The position numbers were made by a program, and so were the translations under genes. The notes under the pieces are model-generated. The model worked only from the letters and a program-made list of their open reading frames with translations. It had not been told where the DNA came from and ran no database searches. From contig NZ_JAVIFW010000036.1 in assembly GCF_031157275.1 (NCBI RefSeq), forward strand, positions 1 through 38,327: 38,327 nt of DNA. Reading direction: 5' to 3'. This document shows positions 6,908 to 15,197 of this stretch, one piece after another. This DNA comes from Streptomyces sp. LHD-70 (GTDB taxonomy: Bacteria; Actinomycetota; Actinomycetes; Streptomycetales; Streptomycetaceae). Position 1 is the first letter of the stretch; each line of letters opens with the position of its first letter.

Positions 6908-8112
6908 GTGGCGGCCTTCCCCCGGCACAGCTCGAGTACTGCGTCCGCGATCCCGCCCCCGCCTTCGCCCAGGGATTCGGCGAACCGCCCACGTACCGTA
7001 CGCTCGCGCCCGGAGTCCACAGGTGAACCGCCGTGCCCCGTGCGAAGCCGCTGGATTTCCCGGGACGCTTCCAGCCGTTTCCGCAGCGTGTCGATGAGTA
7101 AATGGTCCAAAGCGTCGATCTGCTCTCTCAACCGGCTGATGTCGCCGAGGGCGGGCTCCGCAGAGGCGCCGTCCACCGCCCGAATCCTGGCGGGCACGGT
7201 CCTGCTCCTTTCGTACGGGACGACAACGGGGCAGAGCGATGCGTACGACCCCAGCGACCTGAGACCCGGCAGGCGCAGTTGCAGCAGGCCGACGGCCCGC
7301 GCGGAATCAGGATGATCCGGAGGGCCCGGGCAGTCGGCCAACAGGATGTGACCGCCCGGGCCGTGGTCCGCGACGTTCAAAGAAGCGGCCTGCAGGAAGG
7401 GATGGTTCTTCAGCCCGTCCAGCAGATCTCTCTGTTGTTCCGGCCGCCCCGCGAATCGACCGATCAGTGACGTGCGGTCGGCAGGATGGGAGCCGGTACC
7501 CCGCAGCGTGCCACTGCGCGCACAGAGCAGAAAACGCGTGGTGGCACCAGGAGTGTCCTGTATGCCCGTAGCGATGGCTTCGAGACCGTAGCGTGCCGCG
7601 GTGAACTCTCCAGCCACGGCGGCGTCGCACTCGCCTTCCCTGACACTGCGCGCCGCCGCGGCGTTGGACGGTGCCGTCACCCAATGAGCACGTGGAACAT
7701 GCTCCCTGAGCCATCTGCGCACCTGCGCCCCTGCATGAGAGTGACCGCTCACCGTACGGATGTCCCGGAGCGATGCCCCTGGGCGCACCAGAACAGCGAA
7801 CTCGACGCCAAGAACGACTTCTCTCAGCACGGCCGGTGACGGTTGCTCCACCAGCGCGCGTAGCGTGTCCGGGACCATTCCGGCCACCGTGTTCTGTACT
7901 GGCAGCATCGCGGCATCGGCAGTTCCACGACGCACATGCGCCAGTGCCTCTGAAGCCGATGCCGCCGGCAGCAGCCGACCGCCCATGGCCTCCGGGACCC
8001 GTCGCAGTGCCTGTTCAGTGAAGGTTCCCTCCGGTCCCAAGTAGGCAAATCGCCGACCGCGGAGTTGTGCCGAGGCAGGAGATGCCTTCGAGTCCTGTAC
8101 CGACAAATTCAT
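6904..8112 (-). CDS. trlH: Prephenate dehydratase-chorismate mutase fusion (TrlH type)
   Basis: This 402-residue bifunctional enzyme would turn chorismate into prephenate and then phenylpyruvate. The N-terminal prephenate dehydratase starts at residue 21 with FAYLGPEGTFTEQAL and holds the catalytic motif GATTRFLL. A degenerate ACT-like segment follows (RTSLIGRFAGRPEQQRDLL). The last 90 residues are an AroQ-type chorismate mutase: ISRLREQIDALDHLLIDTL and RKRLEASREIQRLR. This order is the reverse of the common PheA, and matches the description I recall of TrlH from Streptomyces dihydroxytropolone clusters. The phenylalanine-binding ESRP motif of normal ACT domains is missing, so feedback inhibition is probably lost. 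The ATG at 8112 begins 1 nt after the stop of the upstream gene. Confidence 0.88.
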   Translation of the reverse strand: MNLSVQDSKASPASAQLRGRRFAYLGPEGTFTEQALRRVPEAMGGRLLPAASASEALAHVRRGTADAAMLPVQNTVAGMVPDTLRALVEQPSPAVLREVVLGVEFAVLVRPGASLRDIRTVSGHSHAGAQVRRWLREHVPRAHWVTAPSNAAAARSVREGECDAAVAGEFTAARYGLEAIATGIQDTPGATTRFLLCARSGTLRGTGSHPADRTSLIGRFAGRPEQQRDLLDGLKNHPFLQAASLNVADHGPGGHILLADCPGPPDHPDSARAVGLLQLRLPGLRSLGSYASLCPVVVPYERSRTVPARIRAVDGASAEPALGDISRLREQIDALDHLLIDTLRKRLEASREIQRLRTGHGGSPVDSGRERTVRGRFAESLGEGGGGIADAVLELCRGKAAT

Positions 8113-8113
8113 G

Positions 8114-8875
8114 TCACACCGTCGTGAGGGCCGCGTCCACTGCGCTGGCCACGGCGCTCTTGGCCCGCCGCAATTCCTTCTCCTCCAGGAAGCCGGGGGC
8201 GAAGGCCGCCGCATCGATCGTCACCTCAGCGGCGGCCCGCCCTGCCTGCTGTACCTCGACCGTCGTACGCACCGTGAGCCGCCCCGGCTCCGAGAGGTCG
8301 GACTCGTCCACCTTGAGCCGCAGTGTCGCGCCCACCGGGAAGAGGAAGTTCGAGAACGTGGTGTTCATGGAGTTGAGCACGATGTAGTAGCGCTGCTGAG
8401 GCCAACGGGCAGTGAAGTAGCGCTCGACCACCGCGAGGAACATCTGTCGGGCAGCCTCGACCGCCACCATGCCCTGCACATGCACCCGGTCCTGCACATC
8501 GACCAGGAGCTCGTTGTGGTCGTGCAGCCTCAGCTGGGCCTCGTACGTGCTGTCGTCAAGCTGCGTGAGAGCAGCGACCAAGACGTTGTCCTCGCGGGCC
8601 TTGTGCAGTTCCTGACGGTGTGCGGGCTGCCCGCTGGAGTGCACGACCACTATGCGGCCGTCGAGCTGCCGACGAGTGATCGAGTCCCGGAGGTAGGAGA
8701 TCTCGAACTCCCCGATGCCCTGGCCGGTGACCACGTGGACCGGGCCATCGAGCGTGTCCAAGTCGCCCGCGTCGAGTGAGCGGGTCAGACCCGAGAACGT
8801 GTCTGCGCCGACGGCTTCGGCGAAGTCGCGGAACCGGTCACCGACTACGAGTCGGGAGGTGGCTGCACTGCTCAT
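8114..8875 (-). CDS. AfsA-like hotdog-fold protein of unknown role (trlG by position)
   Basis: This 253-residue protein resembles the A-factor biosynthesis (AfsA) hotdog family. The family signature around DHVPGM..EAARQ appears here as RVHVQGMVAVEAARQMF. VHVVTGQGIGEFEISYL, and LNSMNTTFSNFLFPVG near the C-terminal half, are also of that family. AfsA/ScbA proteins condense a beta-ketoacyl-ACP with dihydroxyacetone phosphate. No butyrolactone partner genes are present here, so a dehydratase, thioesterase or acyl-binding role on a CoA intermediate is equally plausible. The ATG at 8875 has AGGAGG about 6 nt upstream. It heads the operon with trlH and tetR. If the published lettering follows gene order, this is trlG, but I do not recall that gene's product. 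Confidence 0.75.
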   Translation of the reverse strand: MSSAATSRLVVGDRFRDFAEAVGADTFSGLTRSLDAGDLDTLDGPVHVVTGQGIGEFEISYLRDSITRRQLDGRIVVVHSSGQPAHRQELHKAREDNVLVAALTQLDDSTYEAQLRLHDHNELLVDVQDRVHVQGMVAVEAARQMFLAVVERYFTARWPQQRYYIVLNSMNTTFSNFLFPVGATLRLKVDESDLSEPGRLTVRTTVEVQQAGRAAAEVTIDAAAFAPGFLEEKELRRAKSAVASAVDAALTTV

Positions 8876-9195
8876 GGACTTCCTCCTGGCTGAGAGAAGT
8901 CGCAACCATGCATGGTCGCGGCTGGGTCCGTTCAGCGTGAGGTCATCAAAACAGCGTTGGTAGTCGCCAGTTGGGCGTAAGTCCACCCGCCTAGTCCCAG
9001 AGTTCTAACTCCGGCGCCCGGTGGCCCCTTCGAGAAGTGCGAGCCGGGAGATAGAGCCGAGGTACTAGCCGTATCGGCCGACTGCCGCCCTTCCTTGCCG
9101 ACGCGAATGCTGGTGCGGGGAAGTCGGCTCCCGGCCACCGTCATGCGCTCTGGAACCGGCACTCCCACTCACCCGGTCGAAGGAGCCTCATCCAC
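8876..9195. promoter_or_regulatory. Divergent promoter region with a 20-bp near-perfect palindrome
   Basis: This 320-bp gap separates the afsA-like operon (-) from the E1alpha-E1beta-E2 operon (+). CGCAACCATGCATGGTCGCG (8901-8920) is a palindrome with 9 of 10 base pairs matching, placed 26 bp before the afsA-like start. A smaller GAGTT/AACTC repeat is near 9000. The palindrome is a likely operator for one of the cluster regulators. I cannot assign -10 and -35 boxes with confidence. AAGGAG (9180-9185) serves E1alpha. Confidence 0.5.
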
Positions 9196-10326
9196 ATGAC
9201 AGTGCTTTATCCGCCAAGTGCCGGCGAGGACAGCGGGACGGTCCTGCTGCCTTCCTCGGAGCCACTGAGCCTCATCGACGCCGCGTCCGGCACGGAGTCC
9301 CTCGACGCCTCCGTCCTGCTCGAGCTGTATCGCCACCTGGTCCGGGGCCGTCGCTTCAACCAGCAGGCAACCGCATTGACCAAGCAGGGTCGGCTGGCTG
9401 TCTACCCGTCGACCACGGGGCAGGAGGCCTCCGAGGTGGGCGCTGTACTCGCACTGGACCCACAGGACTGGCTCATCCCCACCTATCGCGACACCTTGGC
9501 CCTGCTGGTGAGAGGGGTCGACCCCGTGGACGCGCTCACACTTCTGCGGGGTGACTGGCACAGCGGCTACGACCCGCTCACGCATCGCACAGCCCCTCTG
9601 AGCACCCCCCTGGCGACGCAGACCCCTCATGCCGTGGGGCTCGCGCACGCCGCTGCTCTGCGAGGGGACAAGCTGGTCGTTCTAGCAATGATCGGCGACG
9701 GAGGCACCAGCGAGGGCGACTTCCACGAGGCGATGAACTTCGCAGCCGTCTACCGGTCCCCCGTTGTCTTCCTGGTGCAGAACAACGGATACGCGATCTC
9801 CGTCCCCATCAGCAAGCAGTCCGCCGCACCCAGCCTCGCCCACAAGGCGATCGGATACGGCATGCCGGGCGTGCTGGTCGACGGAAACGATGCCGCGGCC
9901 GTGTACCACGAGGTACGGCAGGCCGTGGAGCGTGCCCGCGAGGGCGGCGGACCGACCTTGATCGAAGCGCTGACGTACCGCATCGACGCACATACGAATG
10001 CCGATGACGCCACGCGCTACCGTGATACGGCCGAGGTCGAGTTCTGGCTCCAGCGTGACCCGGTCACCCGCATGGAACGGCACCTCCGGGGGCGGGGACT
10101 CCTGGACGACGCCGAAGTGGCCCGGATCCGGCAAGAGGCAGAAGATATGGCGCAGGACCTGCGCAGTCGGCTCGCCACGGACCCTTCCCCCGTCGCACTG
10201 GACCTGTTTGACCATGTTTACGCCCACCGAACCCCACAGCTGGAGGAACAACGCTCGCTGCTGGCAGAGGAGTTGGCTGCGGCGCAGAGCGTGCACGCCG
10301 ACGGCGCCGAGGAGGTCCGCCGATGA
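9196..10326 (+). CDS. 2-oxoacid dehydrogenase E1 alpha subunit (branched-chain type)
   Basis: This 376-residue protein is the thiamine-diphosphate-dependent decarboxylase alpha chain of a branched-chain-type 2-oxoacid dehydrogenase. The TPP/Mg motif runs from GDGGTSEGDFHEAMNFA at residues 167-183 to NN at 196-197. Further family features are YPSTTGQEA, the phosphorylation-loop-like YRIDAHTNADDATRYR and the N-terminal LYRHLVRGRRFNQQA. With E1beta it would decarboxylate a 2-oxo acid and pass the acyl group to lipoyl-E2. It is the first gene of a tight three-gene operon (ATGA overlaps). Between the tropolone genes, phenylpyruvate is the likely substrate and phenylacetyl-CoA the product. A branched-chain substrate cannot be excluded from the sequence. 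Confidence 0.9.
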   Translation: MTVLYPPSAGEDSGTVLLPSSEPLSLIDAASGTESLDASVLLELYRHLVRGRRFNQQATALTKQGRLAVYPSTTGQEASEVGAVLALDPQDWLIPTYRDTLALLVRGVDPVDALTLLRGDWHSGYDPLTHRTAPLSTPLATQTPHAVGLAHAAALRGDKLVVLAMIGDGGTSEGDFHEAMNFAAVYRSPVVFLVQNNGYAISVPISKQSAAPSLAHKAIGYGMPGVLVDGNDAAAVYHEVRQAVERAREGGGPTLIEALTYRIDAHTNADDATRYRDTAEVEFWLQRDPVTRMERHLRGRGLLDDAEVARIRQEAEDMAQDLRSRLATDPSPVALDLFDHVYAHRTPQLEEQRSLLAEELAAAQSVHADGAEEVRR

Positions 10327-11375
10327 CCGCCATCGCGGACCTGGGCACCACGCGCTCCACGTGTACCGCGTCAGACTTCCAGCAAGTGACCATGTCCAGA
10401 GCGCTCAACCTGGCGCTCCAGGACGCCTTGGCCGGCGACGACCGAGTGCATCTACTGGGCGAGGACATCGGCACTCTGGGCGGCGTGTTCCGTGTCACCG
10501 ACGGACTGGCCGCGACGTTCGGCGACAGCCGGGTCACCGACACTCCGCTCGCCGAGGCAGGCATCCTGGGAACCGCTGTCGGAATGGCCATGTATGGCCT
10601 CCGCCCCGTCGTGGAGATGCAGTTCGACGCCTTTGCCTACCCCGCCTTCGAGCAACTCGTCAGCCACGTCGCGAAGATGCGCAACCGTACGCGTGGCGCT
10701 CTGCCGATGCCGCTGACCATCCGCATCCCTTACGGGGGCGGAATCGGCGGCGTGGAACATCACAGCGACGCTTCGGAGGCGTACTACACGCATACGCCGG
10801 GCCTCCACGTGGTCACGCCCGCAACGGCCGCCGACGCGTACGGCCTTCTCCGGGCGGCCATCGCCTCGGACGACCCCGTCGTCTTCCTGGAGCCCAAGGG
10901 TCTGTACTGGTCCAAGGGCGAAATAGATCGCTCGGCCGCGCTGCCCAGGCTGGGTGAGGCAGTTGTACGGCGCACCGGGCCCTCGGCGACGCTCATCACC
11001 TACGGTCCTTCGCTACCGGTGTGCCTGGAGGCTGCGGAGGCGGCACAGGCCGAGGGGTGGCACCTCGAAGTCGTGGATCTGCGCAGTCTGGTTCCCTTCG
11101 ACGACGCTGGGGTGTGCGCCAGCGTCCGCCGCACCGGCCGAGCCGTTGTCGTCCACGAAGCCCAGGGCTTCTCCGGATTCGGTGCCGAAGTCGCCGCCCG
11201 TGTCAGCGAGCGCTGCTTCCACCATCTGGAGGCTCCCGTACTGCGGGTCACCGGGTTCGACATTCCGTATCCGCCCCCGATGCTTGAGCGGTACCACCTG
11301 CCCGACGTCGACCGCATCCTGGACACCGTCGCGCGTCTGCAATGGGAGGACAGCACTCAGGGAGGGACCACATGA
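10323..11375 (+). CDS. 2-oxoacid dehydrogenase E1 beta subunit
   Basis: This 350-residue E1 beta chain pairs with the upstream E1 alpha. Transketolase pyrimidine-domain motifs are clear: LLGEDIGTLGGVFRVT, TPLAEAGILGTAVGMAMYG and PVVEMQFDAFAYPAFEQL. The C-terminal transketolase domain carries WHLEVVDLRSLVPFD and GFSGFGAEVAARV. The residues before MSRALNLAL form a slightly long N-terminal extension of about 20 residues. The start ATG overlaps the E1alpha stop (ATGA at 10323-10326) and the stop overlaps the E2 start in the same way. This indicates equal, coupled translation. Substrate choice is made by E1, so this pair decides whether the complex takes phenylpyruvate. Confidence 0.92.
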   Translation: MTAIADLGTTRSTCTASDFQQVTMSRALNLALQDALAGDDRVHLLGEDIGTLGGVFRVTDGLAATFGDSRVTDTPLAEAGILGTAVGMAMYGLRPVVEMQFDAFAYPAFEQLVSHVAKMRNRTRGALPMPLTIRIPYGGGIGGVEHHSDASEAYYTHTPGLHVVTPATAADAYGLLRAAIASDDPVVFLEPKGLYWSKGEIDRSAALPRLGEAVVRRTGPSATLITYGPSLPVCLEAAEAAQAEGWHLEVVDLRSLVPFDDAGVCASVRRTGRAVVVHEAQGFSGFGAEVAARVSERCFHHLEAPVLRVTGFDIPYPPPMLERYHLPDVDRILDTVARLQWEDSTQGGTT

Positions 11376-12676
11376 CCGGGCTCGTCAAGGAATTCCTGCT
11401 TCCCGATCTGGGTGAAGGCCTCACGGAAGCAGAAATCGTGCGGTGGCTGGTGGGCGTCGGTGACTCCGTGACCGTCGACCAGCCGGTGGTGGAGGTGGAG
11501 ACGGCGAAGGCCGTGGTGGAGGTGCCATGTCCGTACGCCGGCGTCGTCACCCGCCTGTGGGGGCGAGAGGGCACGATCCTTGATGTCGGTCAGCCGCTCC
11601 TGGCGATCGGCGAGGAACCGGCGCCATCGGTCGAGGTATCGGATCCGTCCGGGTCCGCGGAGGGCTCGGGAAGCGTGCTGGTCGGGTACGGCACTTCCAC
11701 ACCTGCGGCTCGTCGGCGCCGAGTTCTCGTCCCCACTCCCGGTTCGACGGTCACGGTTCCGGCCGCGGTCGAGGTGGCCCGCGCCGGATCAGTTCGCGTG
11801 ATCTCCCCTCTGGTGAGGAGACTTGCCAAGGAACACTGTCTCGACCTGGGCACGGTGCGCGGCAGCGGTCCTGGAGGGCTCATACTCCGCAAGGACGTCG
11901 AGCAGAACAACCAGGTGCCGTACGCCCATGCCGCACCGGCACCGAACGCACCCGCCCTCTCCGGCGAATCGGCTGCACGTACGCCCGAGGCTGTGCTCAT
12001 CCCCCTGCGCGGAGCCCGCCGTACCATCGCCGACAAACTTGCCCGGAGCCGACAGGAGATTCCGGACGCGACGACATGGGTCGATGTGGATGCCACACGG
12101 CTGCTGGACACCAAGCAGCAGCTGACGATCCGGGACGACGCCAAGGTCTCCCTTCTCGCCCTACTCGCGCGCATCTGCCTCGCGGGGCTCGCACGCCATC
12201 CGGAACTCAACGCGACCCTCGACACCAGCCGCCAGGAAATCATCCAACTCCCGTCGGTCCACCTCGGATTCGCCGCGCAGACCGAGCGAGGTCTCGTCGT
12301 GCCCGTGATCAGGAACGCACAGCGGATGAAGCTCCCGGAGCTGTCCGCCGAGATCGCCCGCCTCACCGCCCGTGCTCGCGCAGGGGAGCTGGCTCCCGCA
12401 GACCTGTCCGGGGGGACGTTCACGCTCAACAACTACGGAGTGTTCGGCGTCGACGGTTCCACCCCGATCATCAACCATCCGGAAGCGGGGATGCTCGGTT
12501 TCGGTCGAATTCTGCCCCGTCCGTGGGTCGTTGACGGCGAACTGGCGATCCGGCACCTGTGTCAGTTGTCCCTCACCTTCGATCACCGTGTGTGCGACGG
12601 CGGGGCGGCGGGCGGGTTCCTTCGCCACGTCGCGGATCTGATCGAGCAGCCTGCGTCTCTGCTCCGCCTGCTCTGA
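11372..12676 (+). CDS. Dihydrolipoyl acyltransferase E2 of the 2-oxoacid dehydrogenase complex
   Basis: This is a 434-residue E2. The lipoyl domain is at residues 6-83, with the lipoylated lysine K46 in VETAKAVVEV. A linker follows, then a peripheral-subunit-binding domain (RVISPLVRRLAKEHCLDLG, then GSGPGGLILRKDVE). The C-terminal catalytic domain ends with the active-site motif LTFDHRVCDGG. It would transfer the acyl group from E1 to CoA. No dihydrolipoamide dehydrogenase (E3) gene lies nearby, so the chromosomal E3 must serve. ATG 11372 overlaps the E1beta stop by 4 bp. A 17-bp hairpin follows 15 bp downstream. Confidence 0.92.
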   Translation: MTGLVKEFLLPDLGEGLTEAEIVRWLVGVGDSVTVDQPVVEVETAKAVVEVPCPYAGVVTRLWGREGTILDVGQPLLAIGEEPAPSVEVSDPSGSAEGSGSVLVGYGTSTPAARRRRVLVPTPGSTVTVPAAVEVARAGSVRVISPLVRRLAKEHCLDLGTVRGSGPGGLILRKDVEQNNQVPYAHAAPAPNAPALSGESAARTPEAVLIPLRGARRTIADKLARSRQEIPDATTWVDVDATRLLDTKQQLTIRDDAKVSLLALLARICLAGLARHPELNATLDTSRQEIIQLPSVHLGFAAQTERGLVVPVIRNAQRMKLPELSAEIARLTARARAGELAPADLSGGTFTLNNYGVFGVDGSTPIINHPEAGMLGFGRILPRPWVVDGELAIRHLCQLSLTFDHRVCDGGAAGGFLRHVADLIEQPASLLRLL

Positions 12677-12691
12677 TCCGGGTACGGGTCG

Positions 12692-12733
12692 GCTCACCCC
12701 TGTTCGTGACGTTCACCACGAACAGGGGTGAGC
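12692..12733. terminator. Bidirectional terminator, 17-bp perfect stem
   Basis: Arms 12692-12708 and 12717-12733 are perfect reverse complements (GCTCACCCCTGTTCGTG and its complement) around an 8-nt loop. It lies between the converging E2 and trlF-like genes and can serve both. Confidence 0.85.
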
Positions 12734-12761
12734 TACTCGGCGCACGCGGTGCTCAGCGACC

Positions 12762-13370
12762 TCAACGGGCCCGGAATGCGTGCAGAGTGACGTGCTCGGG
12801 TTCGGTGAGGGATACGGTCCCAGCGGCAGCACGTTCGGGCATCGCCTCTGCCGGACGGAGCCCTGTGAGGCAGCGCTGCGCCAGCTTTCGGTACTGGTCG
12901 GTGCCGTTGCCCTTCCAAGCGATCTCGTCCGCGGTGAGCTCCCGGATGACCTTGGCCGGGCTTCCCGCCACCAGGTGCCGCTCTCGCACGTGGAAGCCGC
13001 TCTTGACGAAGCTGCCGGCACCGACGAACGCCTGCGGTCCCACGACCACACCGTCCATCAGTACGGCCTTCATCCCGACGAGGCTGTCACGACCCACCCT
13101 GCAGCCGTGCAGCACGCTGCCGTGGCCCACATGCCCGTCCTCCTCGACCACTGTGTCGGCCCCTGGAAAGCAGTGAAGGACGCAGCAGTCCTGCACGTTG
13201 GAGCCCGCTCGCAACTCGATGTGTCCGAAGTCGCCCCGGAGGCTCGCCAGCGGACCGACGTAGCAACCCGGTCCGACCACAACCGAGCCGATCAGTACAG
13301 CGTCCGGGTGGACGAAGGCCGTGGGGTGCACGACCGGTACGTTTCCTTCGAAGGAATAGATTCTTGCCAT
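12762..13370 (-). CDS. trlF: PaaY-like hexapeptide-repeat protein, putative thioesterase TrlF
   Basis: This 202-residue left-handed beta-helix protein is of the gamma-carbonic anhydrase/PaaY family. Conserved features are PLASLRGDFG, NVQDCCVLH and the two-histidine segment GHVGHGSVLHGC. The three zinc-binding histidines expected of the family are at 66, 83 and 88. About 30 residues of helical tail follow. In the paa route PaaY is a thioesterase that rescues dead-end CoA esters. From memory, TrlF of dihydroxytropolone clusters is the thioesterase that frees the seven-membered-ring acid from CoA. The start could be ATG 13370 or ATG 13379. AAAGG spacing favours 13370. It is the last gene of the operon trlC-D-E-F. 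Confidence 0.82.
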   Translation of the reverse strand: MARIYSFEGNVPVVHPTAFVHPDAVLIGSVVVGPGCYVGPLASLRGDFGHIELRAGSNVQDCCVLHCFPGADTVVEEDGHVGHGSVLHGCRVGRDSLVGMKAVLMDGVVVGPQAFVGAGSFVKSGFHVRERHLVAGSPAKVIRELTADEIAWKGNGTDQYRKLAQRCLTGLRPAEAMPERAAAGTVSLTEPEHVTLHAFRAR

Positions 13371-13395
13371 GGTCCTCATCACCTTTCGTCTCGGG

Positions 13396-14601
13396 TCAGA
13401 CAACTGGGGCGGACGGCGACCCCAACTGCTCCAGGGCGTTGTGTCCATGGATCCAGGCGAGGTCGTCGGGCAGAGACTCCAGGCGGGCGTTGCGCGCCTG
13501 TGCTTCAGGTCCGTCGGGCAACTGGAAGCAGTCGGCGTTCTTGCGCGAGCCGGCCTGCAGCAGGCGGGTGCGCGGGCGGCGCACCTGCTCGTACACACGC
13601 AGGGCCGACCCGACGCCGTCCACGTCTGCCCTGCCCAGGATGGTCGCGAGGACCACCGCGTCCTCGAGTGACTGGTTCGCGCCCTGCCCGTGGTGCGGCA
13701 GCATCGCGTGGGCAGCGTCACCCAGCAGTGTCACCGGGCCCCGGCTCCAAGTCCGTTGCGGTTCCCTGTCGTAGAGGGCCCAACGTCCCGGTCGCTCGCA
13801 GGCAGCCAGGATCTCGGTGACGAACGGGTGCCAGCCTTCGAAGGCGGCCAGCAGATCCGACGTCTCTCCCTCCGTGGACCACGACTCGATCAACCAGTCA
13901 CGGTCGGGAACCACTGCCAGGAAGTTGAGGGCGGTGCCGCCCGCCACCGGGTAGGCAATGAAGTGCCTGCCGGGCCCAAGCCACAACCACAGGACGGGTT
14001 CAGCGAGTTGGGGGATGTGTCCCAGTCGTTCCATGGGGATGAGGGCTCGGTACCCACTGGTGCCTGAGAACACCGCGTCCTCGGGGCCGAAGACGCTGTG
14101 GCGCACGGTGGAATGAATGCCATCAGCGCCGATCACCGCATCGGCCTCGGCTTCGGAGCCGTCCTCGAAACGGACGACCGTCCCGCGGCCGGTCACCTCC
14201 ACCTCGCTGCAGCGGGCTCCCAGACGCACATGTTCAGTGCCCAGTTCCGCGAGGAGCGCCTGCTGGACCGCCGCTCGTTCCACGGTCCAGAAGGGTGCCT
14301 CGAAGCGCTCCTCGTACGCGCCCGCCAGTGGGTGCGCCACCATGCGCCGACCCGTGCGCCAGTGCCGGAAATCAGCACGCACGGGCACGGCAGCGGCCCC
14401 CTTCAGGCGCTCGGCGACACCCAGCTCCCGGAACATCCTGTGCCCGTTCGCACCCACGGCTATGCCGGCGCCTTGGTGGGCCAGCTCCCGCGCCTGCTCG
14501 TGAACGACCACCTCAATGCCCTGCTGCCGCAGTCCGATGGCGGCGGCCAGGCCGCCTATGCCTCCTCCCACGACCACCACGTACGGGCGCCTGCCTGCCA
14601 T
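13396..14601 (-). CDS. trlE: FAD-dependent monooxygenase (TrlE type)
   Basis: This 401-residue group A flavoprotein monooxygenase resembles salicylate/3-hydroxybenzoate hydroxylases. It carries the FAD Rossmann motif GGGIGG at residues 12-17, the DG motif VIGADGIHSTVR and the GD motif LLGDAAHAMLPHHGQGAN. ATG 14601 has GAGGAG about 5 nt upstream. In the tropolone pathway as I recall it, TrlE hydroxylates the freed ring acid at the carboxyl-bearing carbon, removes CO2 and oxidises the ring to tropolone. The sequence alone shows the family, not the substrate. The cluster context gives the specific call. It sits between the flavin reductase and trlF genes. Confidence 0.88.
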   Translation of the reverse strand: MAGRRPYVVVVGGGIGGLAAAIGLRQQGIEVVVHEQARELAHQGAGIAVGANGHRMFRELGVAERLKGAAAVPVRADFRHWRTGRRMVAHPLAGAYEERFEAPFWTVERAAVQQALLAELGTEHVRLGARCSEVEVTGRGTVVRFEDGSEAEADAVIGADGIHSTVRHSVFGPEDAVFSGTSGYRALIPMERLGHIPQLAEPVLWLWLGPGRHFIAYPVAGGTALNFLAVVPDRDWLIESWSTEGETSDLLAAFEGWHPFVTEILAACERPGRWALYDREPQRTWSRGPVTLLGDAAHAMLPHHGQGANQSLEDAVVLATILGRADVDGVGSALRVYEQVRRPRTRLLQAGSRKNADCFQLPDGPEAQARNARLESLPDDLAWIHGHNALEQLGSPSAPVV

Positions 14602-14642
14602 GCCGTCTCCTCTCCATGCTCGCTGTACGGGGCTCTGCGTGA

Positions 14643-15197
14643 TCACCGCAGCGGCGCGACTCCGGTGAAGCCACCCCGGTGGAAGACCAGCGGATCGGTG
14701 TCGCGGGCGTCGGCGCCGAGCACCCGCCCGACGACGAGCACGTGGTCACCGAGCGTCTGCACCAAGTGCAGATCGCATTCGAGAGTTCCAGGGCCTTCGG
14801 GCAGGAAAAGGCACCCGGTGTGCGGCCCCACCGACCACTCCGCGGCCTGCTCCACCGGAGGCCGTTCCGAGGCAGGGGCCGTGAGCACGCCGACTAGCGA
14901 ACGTGCGTGGTTGCCCAGGATCGAGACGGCCCACTGTCCGGTCGTACGCACGCGTTGCAGGAACGTGGAGTCTGCGCGCAGACACATCGATACGAGGGGC
15001 GGCGCGAGAGACACCGATGTGAACGAGTTCACCGCGATGGCGTCGTGGCGGGGCCCGTCGGGGCCTTCGAACCGAGTCGACACCGCGCACACGCCGGTAA
15101 CGAACTGTCCGAGGATGTGCCTGAGTTGCTCCTTGTCGAGAGCTGCGACGGTTCCGTGCGGTGCCATCAACTCGGTCGGAGTGACGGATGAAGTCAC
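14643..15197 (-). CDS. trlD: Flavin reductase of a two-component monooxygenase (TrlD type)
   Basis: This 184-residue protein is of the HpaC/flavin reductase-like FMN-binding family. Typical segments are LRHILGQFVTGVCAVST, AIAVNSFTSVSLAPPLVSMC and TGQWAVSILG, with a late G-DHVLVVGRVL strand. It would reduce FAD or FMN with NAD(P)H and hand the free reduced flavin to the HpaB-type partner encoded just upstream. The GTG start at 15197 overlaps that gene's stop by 4 bases (GTGA), so the two components are made together. The lettering as trlD is by order and by my recollection that TrlCD acts as one monooxygenase system. Confidence 0.85.
   Translation of the reverse strand: MTSSVTPTELMAPHGTVAALDKEQLRHILGQFVTGVCAVSTRFEGPDGPRHDAIAVNSFTSVSLAPPLVSMCLRADSTFLQRVRTTGQWAVSILGNHARSLVGVLTAPASERPPVEQAAEWSVGPHTGCLFLPEGPGTLECDLHLVQTLGDHVLVVGRVLGADARDTDPLVFHRGGFTGVAPLR

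Noticed and set aside
8114..8875. Gamma-butyrolactone synthase
   Set aside because: There is no butenolide reductase or receptor-type repressor pair next to it, and it is coupled to trlH, so a signalling role is not supported.
9196..12676. Housekeeping branched-chain (bkd) dehydrogenase
   Set aside because: Possible by sequence, but its place between trl operons, on an island with DAHP synthase and prephenate dehydratase, favours a dedicated role. Substrate tests are needed to settle it.
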